Both the position numbers and the translations under genes were made by a program. Shown here one piece after another: positions 14,770 to 22,933 of a stretch of DNA of 64,000 bases. Position 1 is the first letter of the stretch. Each line of letters begins with the position of its first letter. A model generated the notes under the pieces. It ran no database searches. It saw nothing but the letters and a program-made list of their open reading frames with translations, and was not told the DNA's origin. Source of the DNA: CAYUVH01 sp964448135 (GTDB taxonomy: Bacteria > Verrucomicrobiota > Verrucomicrobiia > Limisphaerales > UBA8199); the NCBI GenBank assembly GCA_964448135.1, contig CAYUVH010000021.1, forward strand, positions 39,287-103,286, read 5' to 3'.

Positions 14770-17700
14770 TCAGTATCTCGCCACGACTTTCCTGACTGCG
14801 TTGGTCGTGGCGCTCGGTTCGAAGGTGATCGTGTCGCGAGCGGGGTCGAAGTCGGCATGCGATTCGCCGTCCAAGGTCACCAACCGGATGCGCTGGCCAT
14901 CGGGATGGCGGAGGCGCAGAACGATGGACTTCGGCACGATGCGCGTTGGCGTCTGGATCGCGGCTTCCAGAAAACCTTCTTTCGCGTGCGAGACAAGTTG
15001 GTACGTCACCGGTCCGAAGCGGCTCGGGGCGTTCGAAACACTCACGCTCAAACCATCCTTCATCCAATTCGCGGTGACGAATGGGGCAATCCATAATTCA
15101 TCCCCGCGCGCGGTCAGAAACATGGTGCGCGTTTGCTGGAGGAAATAGCCGGTCTCGTGCGTTTTGTCCCACGCGCCACCGTGATTGAAATGCTCCCAAA
15201 ACGTCAGCACCTCGGGGCTGATCATCGCCGCAAGCGTGTTGAAGTAGGAACGAATGAAGGGCCGCACGTCATCGCGTAGGCCGTAAATTTCGACGTTGCG
15301 AGTGTAATACGGCTGGACCTTTGAAAATCCGCCCAGGCTGAACCAATCCTGCCGGTTGCCGGTCGCGGGATAATCGCCCCAACCGTCCGCCAGGAATTGG
15401 GCGTCCTCGAGATGATCCATCATGCGCGAGACTTCGGCGTCATCCGGCGGGAGCACCCCCGCGGCGACCATCTGGTGCGCACCCAGTTCCACGTCGTAAC
15501 ACCAACTCCGACCGCCATCCTGACCCGGGAAGAAATCGGCCAGTTTGCCCGGGCTGTGGACTTGCGAAGGATAGTAGGGAACCCAATGCCCGTTGCGCAG
15601 CGGCACGACCGGTGCCTGCGCCTGGGTCCAGGCGTAAGCGCGCAGGATGTTGGTCTTCAATTGCAGCGCGCACGAAACAAAGTATTCGCCATTGGTCGAG
15701 ACGCCTCCCGGCGCGTGCGCCTCCAGATCACCGGGCTGCAAGCCCCGCGCAGAAGTAAGGTCGGTGCGGGGCCCTGAAAGCATTCGATCGGACGCGTCGG
15801 CGCGCAGTTCTGATTTCGCCACATCCGACAGCACCGCGCCCACCTCGTTGAGCGCCGCAAAATAATAGGCGTTCATCGAAAAGTAACAGGCGTAGGCATT
15901 CCAATCCGCCAGGACACCGGGAGGCATCAGCCCACCGATCGGCGGCGCCAACGAGGGATCGACTCCCTCGATCGATTCCTCCGCGCTGACCCGTGCCGCC
16001 GCAGCTGTCTTCCCGAGTTGCGTGACGACCCAGTTGCATACGCGGGTGACTTCGGGCGCGATGTTCCGCAGCCAGTCGTTGTCGCGATAAAGCCGGTAGT
16101 GTTCCGCCAGCGTCCACAGATGCCATGCGGTGCCAAACGTGGTGTAGCCGGTGGTGAGAAAACCGTTGGTGTTATAACGTCGCACGAAGAAATCCAAGCT
16201 CCGGCGACCGAACTCCGCCTGGCCCATGTAGTCCATGCCGCGGATCACCGAGTGAGACTCGCTTTCGAGGGGGCCGTAGCTCATTGCAGCGATCCACGTG
16301 GCCACATGTTTGCCGCCGTCCGCATCGCGCGCGTCGATGTAACAGCGAACGATGGACGAGCGGATGATGTCGTCGAGAAGAGGTTCCGGCGTCTGGATGT
16401 GAATCCCTGGCTCCAGCACGCGCTGCCAGTAGGCTTTGGTGGCCGTGAGCAATTCCGCAACGGTCCGGTTCAAAGCGAGATCGGGTTTGGCGCCATTGCC
16501 CGGAAATCGCATCACGCAACGGGCCGCGCTGTCGCCAGGCAGCAACCCGCTGATCTGCCCGTGGCCGTCCGCCATTTCCAATCGCAGCGGCCCCAACCCA
16601 TTGGTTTCCACGAGGCCGATCAAATTCGCCGCCCGAATAAGTTCGAAACCTTGGGATTGTGGATGAATCTCGATCGCGGGTTTCGCGCCACCGGCTATCA
16701 CACAGTCAAACGAGAATTGCACCTGCGCGGCAGCGGCCTGACGGTTGGTCAGCTGAAACTCAACAACGCACACTGAGGGCGCCGACCATGCCGGCGGCGG
16801 GCCCGCCGGTTCTGCGGCCGGAGCTACAAAAACTTTTTCGATGCAGTCAACGCTGCCTTCTCCGCGCGTCATGACGGGAACCGGCAGCCAGCCCCCGTCG
16901 AGATGGCGCGTGGGTTTAACATCGGAGTTTCCATCAAAGTGCGAATGCAGTTCCAGACCATCGCGTCCCCTGCCCGGTTTGGGTTCGGAACCAAAACGCA
17001 CGGTGCCATCGCGTTCGACGATGAATTTAGTGCTATCGCACGCCAGCGAAAGCAACACCGGCCCGTCATCCTGCGCCGCGTGATGGGTGCGTTGCATCGC
17101 CTGCGCGAAGGTCTGATCGGGTCGCGCCCGCACTTCTTCAATCACAGTTTTGCGGGTGTTGATATCAAACTTGTATTGCGCAAAGGACAGCCTGGGCGGA
17201 TTGGTCGCGACATACAAACCCAACACAGGCACGTAAACGCACGGATTCGTCAGCACGTCCGCCAGCGAAACCGCGCACGCGCCGGCCGGCATTCGGAACT
17301 GAATCATCGTGGGGTCCGTATTGAGCGCGGAAGGCAGGCTGTAGCGGACGGCGAGTTGCACCGGCTTGCCCAAGGGCCAGTCCACAAATCTGATGGACGC
17401 TTCCGGGGCCCCCTCGATCCCGCCATTGATGATCCGATAGGAACCGCGGGATTCGTATTCCGGTCGCTCGGCCTGGCAGATGATATTGGCGGTTCCCCAG
17501 CGCGACCGCGTGAAAGCCGCAAGCCGTGCTATCAGCAAACGGCCGGTGACCGGGCGAAAAATCCAACGCACCTTTTGCGTAAGCAGCGAGGCGGGCGCGC
17601 CTTTGACACCCGTGGGATGAAAAACCAGCTTCGCGCCTTCCGAGTGCCAGTCGCCCGTGAGCGTTTTCCAGGTTCCCTGCCACTGCGACTCACCGAACCA

Positions 17701-18537
17701 GCCCTGCAGTTCCACTTGATCGGATTTCGGAATGGGCGCGCCGGCCGCGAACTCAAGTTCCAACTCCCTCAATGACCGCTGATTGAGCCATTGCAATCCA
17801 ATGCAGCCGACTTCATTCGTCCAGACCGGCACCGGCCAATAGTTCATGGCGTCGCGGGCAACCGGGCGCTCCAACAGAATGTCTTCCGTGCGGTATTCCT
17901 CGAGGCGGCCCGCGTGCGCGCCATTCGCGCGTTGCGGGTCCCAGGTCAATACCCGCGCAAAGTCGGCTACATTTACGGACGCCGACCTCGGCGCAACAGC
18001 CTGGCCCGTAGCGCGCGTCAAACGCGCTTCGACCCAGTTCGCCATGTCGCACGCAATGCCATCCCCGGCATCGCTCGCCTGTAGTTGCAGTTCCTGGGCG
18101 CCGGAAAGATCCACGTCTGCCAGTTTCGGCTCGTTGTCGGCCTTCATGACGCCGCTATCGAAACGCACCGCTCCATCCACAATCACCCGGAAAACCAGGC
18201 TCCCGCTGGAGCCACACGGTTGCAAGCCCACGAGCGCCTCGAACCGAGTGAACCGGCCGTCCAGGTCCACCACGATATCTCCGTTCGCGTGATGCCCGAG
18301 TCCCTTCGCGAAAGTGCGGCTGCCGATTTGCAAGGGCGCACCAGTCTGCCCTGGCGCGTGGGCCGCGAGATTCCATCCCATTTCACCCCAGCCGGGTGTC
18401 GCCGACAGAATCAACTCCGGCTGATCGCCCAGGTATTCAACATTGGTGGATTGAGCGGCGCAGTTCCCCGCGGCGGCAGCCAGCGCGAGAATGAAGAGCA
18501 ACCATCGAATGTAACAGACTTTCTGACCTCTCCTCAT
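14770..18537 (-). CDS. Large secreted NPCBM-domain glycoside hydrolase-like protein
   Basis: The protein is 1255 residues with a signal peptide (WLLFILALAAAAGNCAAQ). Residues about 33-180 match the NPCBM/NEW2 carbohydrate-binding fold: FAKGLGHHANGDIVVDLDG and FRVIVDGAVRFDSGVM are its typical strands. A long middle part has beta-sandwich character with no clear family. Residues about 690-1180 look like an (alpha/alpha)6 barrel, with TYTTFGTAWHLWTLAEHYRL-like and YDVELGAHQMVAAGVLPPDD segments. The catalytic residues and CAZy family cannot be named with certainty. It is a distant paralogue of the protein at 30485-33562 (PEPLLDDIIRSS versus PEPMLNEFYRAH and matching LAEHYRxxRDxxWLR). It probably acts on a plant or algal polysaccharide in the periplasm or outside. 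Confidence 0.75.
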   Translation of the reverse strand: MRRGQKVCYIRWLLFILALAAAAGNCAAQSTNVEYLGDQPELILSATPGWGEMGWNLAAHAPGQTGAPLQIGSRTFAKGLGHHANGDIVVDLDGRFTRFEALVGLQPCGSSGSLVFRVIVDGAVRFDSGVMKADNEPKLADVDLSGAQELQLQASDAGDGIACDMANWVEARLTRATGQAVAPRSASVNVADFARVLTWDPQRANGAHAGRLEEYRTEDILLERPVARDAMNYWPVPVWTNEVGCIGLQWLNQRSLRELELEFAAGAPIPKSDQVELQGWFGESQWQGTWKTLTGDWHSEGAKLVFHPTGVKGAPASLLTQKVRWIFRPVTGRLLIARLAAFTRSRWGTANIICQAERPEYESRGSYRIINGGIEGAPEASIRFVDWPLGKPVQLAVRYSLPSALNTDPTMIQFRMPAGACAVSLADVLTNPCVYVPVLGLYVATNPPRLSFAQYKFDINTRKTVIEEVRARPDQTFAQAMQRTHHAAQDDGPVLLSLACDSTKFIVERDGTVRFGSEPKPGRGRDGLELHSHFDGNSDVKPTRHLDGGWLPVPVMTRGEGSVDCIEKVFVAPAAEPAGPPPAWSAPSVCVVEFQLTNRQAAAAQVQFSFDCVIAGGAKPAIEIHPQSQGFELIRAANLIGLVETNGLGPLRLEMADGHGQISGLLPGDSAARCVMRFPGNGAKPDLALNRTVAELLTATKAYWQRVLEPGIHIQTPEPLLDDIIRSSIVRCYIDARDADGGKHVATWIAAMSYGPLESESHSVIRGMDYMGQAEFGRRSLDFFVRRYNTNGFLTTGYTTFGTAWHLWTLAEHYRLYRDNDWLRNIAPEVTRVCNWVVTQLGKTAAAARVSAEESIEGVDPSLAPPIGGLMPPGVLADWNAYACYFSMNAYYFAALNEVGAVLSDVAKSELRADASDRMLSGPRTDLTSARGLQPGDLEAHAPGGVSTNGEYFVSCALQLKTNILRAYAWTQAQAPVVPLRNGHWVPYYPSQVHSPGKLADFFPGQDGGRSWCYDVELGAHQMVAAGVLPPDDAEVSRMMDHLEDAQFLADGWGDYPATGNRQDWFSLGGFSKVQPYYTRNVEIYGLRDDVRPFIRSYFNTLAAMISPEVLTFWEHFNHGGAWDKTHETGYFLQQTRTMFLTARGDELWIAPFVTANWMKDGLSVSVSNAPSRFGPVTYQLVSHAKEGFLEAAIQTPTRIVPKSIVLRLRHPDGQRIRLVTLDGESHADFDPARDTITFEPSATTNAVRKVVARY

Positions 18538-18587
18538 TCGGACTTTGGAATTCTTTCGGATTTCGGCATTCGTGCTTCGTCATTTCG
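18534..18587. repeat. Short 'ttcggattcg' degenerate repeat
   Basis: The plus strand reads as a series of 'cattcgg', 'tttcggatttcggcattcg' and 'tgcttcgtcatttcg' units immediately upstream of the minus-strand gene at 18537 and between it and the divergent nucleotidyltransferase gene. It belongs to the same family as the pair near 14597-14752. Confidence 0.5.
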
Positions 18588-18663
18588 CCGCTCCGCGGCG
18601 AAGTTGACGGGCTTGCTTCATTCTGCAACGCTTCTGCCGCTCCGCACAATAAAGAAGCACACT

Positions 18664-19509
18664 GTGGAAATCAAACAGGCGATCATCACCGCCGCGGGCA
18701 AAGCCCAGCGCACTCTCCCCCTGCAGACTTTGGTAGACCGCGATGGCATTCAGAAATCCGCGCTGTCGATCCTGATCGAGGAAATTCGCGCCGCCGGGAT
18801 CGAGGAGATTTGCATCGTGGTGTCTCCGGGCGACCAGGCGCCTTACGCTGCTGCGGCTGGCGGTCACGGCAATCGTCTCCATTTCGTCGAGCAAACCACC
18901 CCGCGCGGTTACGGACACGCCGTACTGTGCGCGCGTGAATTTGCACAGAACAAACCGTTTCTGCTTCTCGTTGGTGATCACCTTTACGTCAGCGCCAGCC
19001 AAAAGCGCTCCGCGCAGCAATTGGTCGAAGTAGCCGGGGCCGAAAACTGTTCTGTCTCCGCCGTGCAGGCCACGCACGAGAGCAACCTCCCCTATTACGG
19101 GACGGTGGGTGGACACTTGGTTGCCGGCCGGCAAGGGTTGTATGACATATCCCAAGTCGTCGAAAAGCCCACGCCCACCGAAGCGGAGCAATCGCTGGTC
19201 GTACCGGGCCTGCGCGTCGGCCACTACCTGTGTTTTTTCGGCATGCACGTGCTCACTCCGCTCGTGATGGAACTGCTGGCTGAAGAACTGGCTTCGGCTC
19301 AAGGCCGGAGTATTCACCTCACAAGCGCACTGGCCCGACTCGCTCGGCGCGAGCGTTACCTGGCCTGCGAGCTCGCCTCGCGCCGCTACGACATCGGCGT
19401 CAAATACGGCCTTCTGACCGCGCAACTGGCGCTCGCGCTCGAAGGCAACGATCGCGACGAGGTTCTCAGCGGCCTCGTGGAACTACTCGCGCGCCGCCAG
19501 ATCAAATAG
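18664..19509 (+). CDS. GalU-like sugar-1-phosphate nucleotidyltransferase
   Basis: Started at GTG 18664 (AAGAAG eight bases upstream) the product is 281 residues and begins MEIKQAIITAAGKAQRTLPL, the nucleotide-binding start of the NTP-transferase fold. The frame is open much further upstream but that part is antisense to the 14770 gene. KPFLLLVGDHLYV carries the catalytic aspartate region, and the PYYGTVGG, VVEKPTP and CFFGMHVLTP segments match glucose-1-phosphate uridylyltransferases. The loop AGKAQRTLP departs from the usual GxGTRxLP. It should make an NDP-sugar from NTP and a sugar-1-phosphate. It lies 15 bases before the kinase-pyrophosphorylase fusion gene, so the two probably form one operon. 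Confidence 0.85.
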   Translation: MEIKQAIITAAGKAQRTLPLQTLVDRDGIQKSALSILIEEIRAAGIEEICIVVSPGDQAPYAAAAGGHGNRLHFVEQTTPRGYGHAVLCAREFAQNKPFLLLVGDHLYVSASQKRSAQQLVEVAGAENCSVSAVQATHESNLPYYGTVGGHLVAGRQGLYDISQVVEKPTPTEAEQSLVVPGLRVGHYLCFFGMHVLTPLVMELLAEELASAQGRSIHLTSALARLARRERYLACELASRRYDIGVKYGLLTAQLALALEGNDRDEVLSGLVELLARRQIK

Positions 19510-19524
19510 CCGTATTGCTTCCTC

Positions 19525-22500
19525 ATGGCGGATTTACTGCGGCTCATCACTTCCACGGACCCGGCACTGCGCAATCAACCGCTCGAAGCGGCCTGCGCGG
19601 GAATGTCCGCCGCCGAATTGCTCGCCGAGTGCGTACGACTTGATGCATTCCGCCGTCAGAGCGAAAATCTTTATGAGCGTGTTCGGGCGCTGTTTTTTCT
19701 CTACGCGATTCACCGCTTTTATCTCCCGCCAATATTGGAGTCCGCTGCCGGCACCGGTGCGCCGCGAATTCCATTTTCCGGCTACGAGCATTTGCTGCGG
19801 CGGCGATTCGAAGAAGCGATTGATCATTTCCTCGGAGTGCAGCAATCCGCCGGTCCCGGCCCCGCGCTTTCGAGCGCCCTTGCCACCGCCTACCATCGCC
19901 TAGCCTTTCAAACCCTCGCCGACCAGGTCCGTCGCAGTGTCCGTTCCGTGCCCGGCAACCAATGGATGTTTCGCATGGGCCACCCCGCCGCCCATCCGCT
20001 GCGCATCCGTCCCGAGCTGCTGCAAACCAGCGGCGAGGATGGTGGCTACCCGATTCTGCGCGAGTCCACACCGGTCCGAATGGACCTCACGCACTGTGGT
20101 TGGAGCGATATCTTTTTCCTCGGCATGGACTATCCCGAGGCGGCGAAAGTGCTCAATATTTCCGTGGACCTCGGCGTCCACGGTCGTGATGCCGCCCCCC
20201 GCCCTCCCGTGCAAGCCTGTTTCCGCGTCATCGAAGCGCCGGTGCTGCGGCTCGTCAGCGTGGACCTCGGCGCTTCCGCCGACATCACCAGCCTCGCTGA
20301 AGTTTTCGATTTCGCGCGCGATTACCTGGGCCTCCTAAAAGCCGCGGTCATCGCGGCGGGACTGATTCCGCCCGGGATCGAAGGTTCGGGCCACAGCCTC
20401 GCTGAATTGCTGGCCCGTATGGTCGGTCCCGGCCGGGGCATCGAACTGGTCAGCTCGGTCAATGACATTCCCAAAGGCTCGCGTCTCGCTGTTTCCACCA
20501 CGCTGCTCGCGGGGCTGGTCAGCGTCTGCATGCGCGCCACCGGCCAGGCGACCTCCCTTACCGGACCGTTGCAGGAAAATGAACGGCGAATTGTGCTGGC
20601 CCGCGCCCTCCTCGGCGAATGGCTCGGCGGCTCGGGCGGGGGCTGGCAGGATTCCGGCGGCGTCTGGCCGGGCATCAAGCTCATCGAAGGCGTGCCCGCT
20701 GGTGAAGGCGACGCCGAATCCGGCATCAGCCGCGGCCGCCTGTTGCCGAAACATCGAATCCTTAGTGCTGACGAAGCTTCGGAACAAACCCGCCGGCGGT
20801 TGCAGGAGAGCCTGGTGCTCGTGCACGGCGGCATGGCACAGAACGTCGGTCCGATTCTTGAAATGGTCACGGAGAAATATCTCCTGCGCTGCGGGCCGGA
20901 ATGGCAGGCGCGCCAAAGCATGCTGGCCATTCTCGAGGACATTCTGTCCGCGTTGCGAACCGGCGACGTTAAGAAAATCGGCGCGGCGACGACGCACAAT
21001 TTTCGCGAACCGATCCAAACGATCATTCCCTGGGCTTCGAATTATTTCACGGAGACGCTGATCAAGCGCGTCAAAGCGGAGTTCGGGAAGGACTTTTGGG
21101 GCTTCTGGATGCTCGGCGGCATGTCCGGTGGCGGCATGGGTTTCATCTTTGCGCCGGAGAAGAAGGCCCTCGCGCAGCAGCGGCTTCAGGAGATCATGTC
21201 CACGGCCAAGGCGGAGCTTCAGCGGGCGCTGTCTTTCGCGATGGAACCGGTCGTTTATGATTTCGCCATCAACGAGCGCGGCACCCATGCGGAACTGCTC
21301 ACCGATGCCAGGGCCTTGATGCCCTCGAGCTATTACACGCTGCTGCTGCCCGGTCTTCTGCGTCAGGAGCGGCATTCCCTTTCTCCGTTGCGTCGCGCGG
21401 AACTCGACAAGTTCGGCGCCGCCTGTCGCGCGCGGCCCGAACTGCGCGACGTCGTGCAGACGCTCTTTGACGCCATGCTCCCGCGGGGGAAGACGGAGTC
21501 GTCGGCTGGGGATTCACTTGGTGCCCTCCTCAAGGAATATGGCTTCGACGAACTTCAGCACGAGCAGGTGCGCAGTGATTTGAAGGAAGGCCGCATCGGA
21601 CTGGCGCAGAATCGGTTGCCGCTCAGTGTGACCATCACCGATGTAAAGCCAGGCGAATCCCCTGAATTTCCCGAGGCCAATACTTCGGCACCGGAGTCGC
21701 ACCAGGTTGGCCTGGAGGCTTTGAGACGCGGCGAAGTTGCCGTGGTCACGCTTGCTGCCGGTTCGGGCAGCCGTTGGACACAGGGAGCCGGTGTGGTGAA
21801 GGCACTGCATCCATTTTGCCGGATGACGGGCAAGCACCGGACTTTTATTGAGACGCATCTCGCCAAGAGCCGGCGCACTTCCCGCGACGCCGGCGCCATG
21901 CTGCCGCACATTTTCACGACCAGCTATCACACACATGCAGCCATCTCAGAATTTCTGGCGCGGGAAAAACAGTATGGATACCCGGGTGCGCTCTTCCTCT
22001 CGCCAGGCAGGTCGGTGGGACTGCGGTTGATTCCCACCGTACGGGACCTTCGCTTCATGTGGGAGGAGATGGCGCAACAACTCCTGGACGAACAGCAGCA
22101 AAAAGTGCGCGACAGCCTTCGACACGCGCTGATCGGTTGGGCGCGGAGCGCAGGCGAGGCGGCGGACTACACCGACAACCTTCCCCTGCAATGCCTGCAT
22201 CCGGTCGGCCATTGGTACGAAATCCCGAATTTGTTTCGCAACGGCGTCCTGCGCCGTTTGTTGACGGAGCGCCCACAGTTGAAATATCTGCTCCTCCACA
22301 ACATAGACACGCTGGGCGCCACCGTGGATCCGGCTTTGTTGGGCGCGCACATCCAAAGTTCAGCCACGCTGACCTTCGAAGTCATCACCCGGCAAATCGA
22401 AGACCGCGGCGGCGGACTGGCGCGGGTGGATGGCCGCATTCGCCTCGTTGAAGGCCTGGCCTTGCCGCGGGAAGAAACCGAGTTCGCCCTGAGCTATTAC

Positions 22501-22860
22501 AATTCCAACACCTGCTGGATCGACCTTGATCGGTTGCTCACAGCCTTCGGCCTTTCGCGCGAGAATCTGAAGGACGAAGCGGCGGTGGCGGAAGCGATTC
22601 GCCGGATGGCCGCGCGGATGCCGACTTACATCACTCTCAAGGACGTGAAGAAGCGGTGGGGTCACGGGCAGGAAGACGTGTTTCCGGTCACGCAATACGA
22701 AAAGCTTTGGGTGGACATGACGGCGCTGCCGGAAATCGAATGCCGCTATATTGCGGTCCCGCGCTTCCGCGGCCAACAACTCAAGGACCAGGCCCAACTG
22801 GATGGCTGGCTGCGCGACGGCTCGGCGGCTTACGTCGAAAAACTCTGCGAGTGGATATAA
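19525..22860 (+). CDS. Fusion of fucokinase-like GHMP kinase and UDPGP-type sugar pyrophosphorylase
   Basis: This 1111-residue protein joins two enzymes. Residues about 180-640 resemble the GHMP kinase part of FKP-type L-fucokinases: VRMDLTHCGWSD near 183, KVLNISVDLGV, the phosphate loop IPKGSRLAVSTTLLAG near 315, GGGWQDSGGVWPGIKL near 372 and GGMSGGGMGFIF. Residues about 735-1105 match the UDPGP/UDP-N-acetylhexosamine pyrophosphorylase fold: VTLAAGSGSRW with a following lysine, then PLQCLHPVGHWYEI, LLHNIDTLGATVDP and FEVITRQIEDRGGG. The expected work is phosphorylation of a free sugar at C1 and transfer to a nucleotide. The domain order (kinase first) is opposite to FKP of Bacteroides and the pyrophosphorylase belongs to a different family. 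Substrate unknown; candidates are galacturonate, arabinose, fucose or a related sugar. No signal peptide, so cytoplasmic. Confidence 0.75.
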   Translation: MADLLRLITSTDPALRNQPLEAACAGMSAAELLAECVRLDAFRRQSENLYERVRALFFLYAIHRFYLPPILESAAGTGAPRIPFSGYEHLLRRRFEEAIDHFLGVQQSAGPGPALSSALATAYHRLAFQTLADQVRRSVRSVPGNQWMFRMGHPAAHPLRIRPELLQTSGEDGGYPILRESTPVRMDLTHCGWSDIFFLGMDYPEAAKVLNISVDLGVHGRDAAPRPPVQACFRVIEAPVLRLVSVDLGASADITSLAEVFDFARDYLGLLKAAVIAAGLIPPGIEGSGHSLAELLARMVGPGRGIELVSSVNDIPKGSRLAVSTTLLAGLVSVCMRATGQATSLTGPLQENERRIVLARALLGEWLGGSGGGWQDSGGVWPGIKLIEGVPAGEGDAESGISRGRLLPKHRILSADEASEQTRRRLQESLVLVHGGMAQNVGPILEMVTEKYLLRCGPEWQARQSMLAILEDILSALRTGDVKKIGAATTHNFREPIQTIIPWASNYFTETLIKRVKAEFGKDFWGFWMLGGMSGGGMGFIFAPEKKALAQQRLQEIMSTAKAELQRALSFAMEPVVYDFAINERGTHAELLTDARALMPSSYYTLLLPGLLRQERHSLSPLRRAELDKFGAACRARPELRDVVQTLFDAMLPRGKTESSAGDSLGALLKEYGFDELQHEQVRSDLKEGRIGLAQNRLPLSVTITDVKPGESPEFPEANTSAPESHQVGLEALRRGEVAVVTLAAGSGSRWTQGAGVVKALHPFCRMTGKHRTFIETHLAKSRRTSRDAGAMLPHIFTTSYHTHAAISEFLAREKQYGYPGALFLSPGRSVGLRLIPTVRDLRFMWEEMAQQLLDEQQQKVRDSLRHALIGWARSAGEAADYTDNLPLQCLHPVGHWYEIPNLFRNGVLRRLLTERPQLKYLLLHNIDTLGATVDPALLGAHIQSSATLTFEVITRQIEDRGGGLARVDGRIRLVEGLALPREETEFALSYYNSNTCWIDLDRLLTAFGLSRENLKDEAAVAEAIRRMAARMPTYITLKDVKKRWGHGQEDVFPVTQYEKLWVDMTALPEIECRYIAVPRFRGQQLKDQAQLDGWLRDGSAAYVEKLCEWI

Positions 22861-22861
22861 T

Positions 22862-22933
22862 GGAGCGCCCGTCTCTGAACCTCCGAGCTGCCGCACAACT
22901 TACTAAACGCGCCCGTTCAGAGACGGGCGCTCC
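22862..22933. terminator. 19-base perfect inverted repeat between convergent genes
   Basis: The arms at 22862-22880 (GGAGCGCCCGTCTCTGAAC) and 22915-22933 are exact reverse complements separated by 34 bases. The element fills the gap between the stop codons of the convergent genes ending at 22860 and 22934, and could end transcription from both sides. There is no T-run, so it may instead be an interspersed palindromic repeat of the 'gagcgcccgtctc' kind. Confidence 0.65.
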
